Part shown: piece by piece, positions 63,933 to 64,000 of the stretch
Position numbering within the stretch: position 1 is the stretch's first letter
Layout: each line of letters opens with the position of its first letter
DNA from: Trematomus loennbergii
Taxonomy: Eukaryota > Chordata > Actinopteri > Perciformes > Nototheniidae
Direction of reading: 5' to 3'
NCBI GenBank assembly: GCA_012861695.1
Contig: JAAOOA010000006.1
Location: forward strand, 26,483,811-26,547,810
Length of the DNA: 64,000 nucleotides
Program-made: the position numbers and the translations under genes
The notes under the pieces: generated by a model
The model's database searches: none
What the model was told of the DNA's origin: nothing
Seen by the model: only the letters and a program-made list of their open reading frames with translations

Positions 63933-64000
<68 letters not shown>
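63905..64000. repeat. (GT)n microsatellite, runs off the window
   Basis: At least 96 bp of GT units with a GTTGTG slip near 63931; the right end is outside the window. Confidence 0.97.

Overview
The window is vertebrate, almost certainly teleost, nuclear DNA. It has widely spaced short exons with GT/AG splice sites, very long (GT)n/(CA)n microsatellites, and a dense mix of fish-type transposons: hAT, Harbinger-like and TTAA-target MITEs, CR1/L2-type LINEs, a Ty3/gypsy element and a tRNA-derived SINE. No prokaryotic-style genes are present.

Two host genes can be supported. On the + strand a 13-exon gene (8585-45114) encodes an ADAMTS-like protein: signal peptide, one thrombospondin type 1 repeat, cysteine-rich module, spacer, Pro/Thr-rich linker and C-terminal netrin-like (NTR) domain. 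That architecture and the residues identify adamtsl5, a secreted matrix glycoprotein without a protease domain. All exons join in phase except exon 5, which lacks one base in a run of six C next to a long GT tract. On the - strand, the last four exons of a serine incorporator gene, best matched to serinc5, lie at 57270-59973; its earlier exons are beyond the window or not recognised. The two genes are convergent, about 12 kb apart.

Layout: 1-7814 is upstream DNA with four DNA transposons. About 7960-8604 is the inferred adamtsl5 5' UTR plus a 20-nt coding exon. Intron 1 (8605-24805) holds two transposon nests: a Harbinger-like element split by a LINE that is itself split by a hAT, and a hAT containing a TTAA-target element that contains further MITEs. 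Intron 2 holds a TTAA element and a striking 147-149 bp tandem array in which each unit carries an RFX/X-box-like palindrome. Introns 3-12 are smaller; the GT tracts before exons 5 and 7 run almost into the 3' splice sites. The intergenic region (45115-57269) is dominated by a minus-strand Ty3/gypsy element (47253-54630) with almost identical LTRs but a body interrupted by a hAT, a MITE and an unclassified insert, and in which a LINE fragment stands where the rest of RT and RNase H should be. From 57270 to the end is serinc5 and its introns.

I see no new multi-gene system. The most unusual signals are the RFX-like tandem array, the chimeric gypsy/LINE element with young LTRs, two adjacent perfect palindromes in intron 4, and a pattern of single-base slips that suggests residual assembly errors. 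All family names come from reading motifs; no database search was possible.
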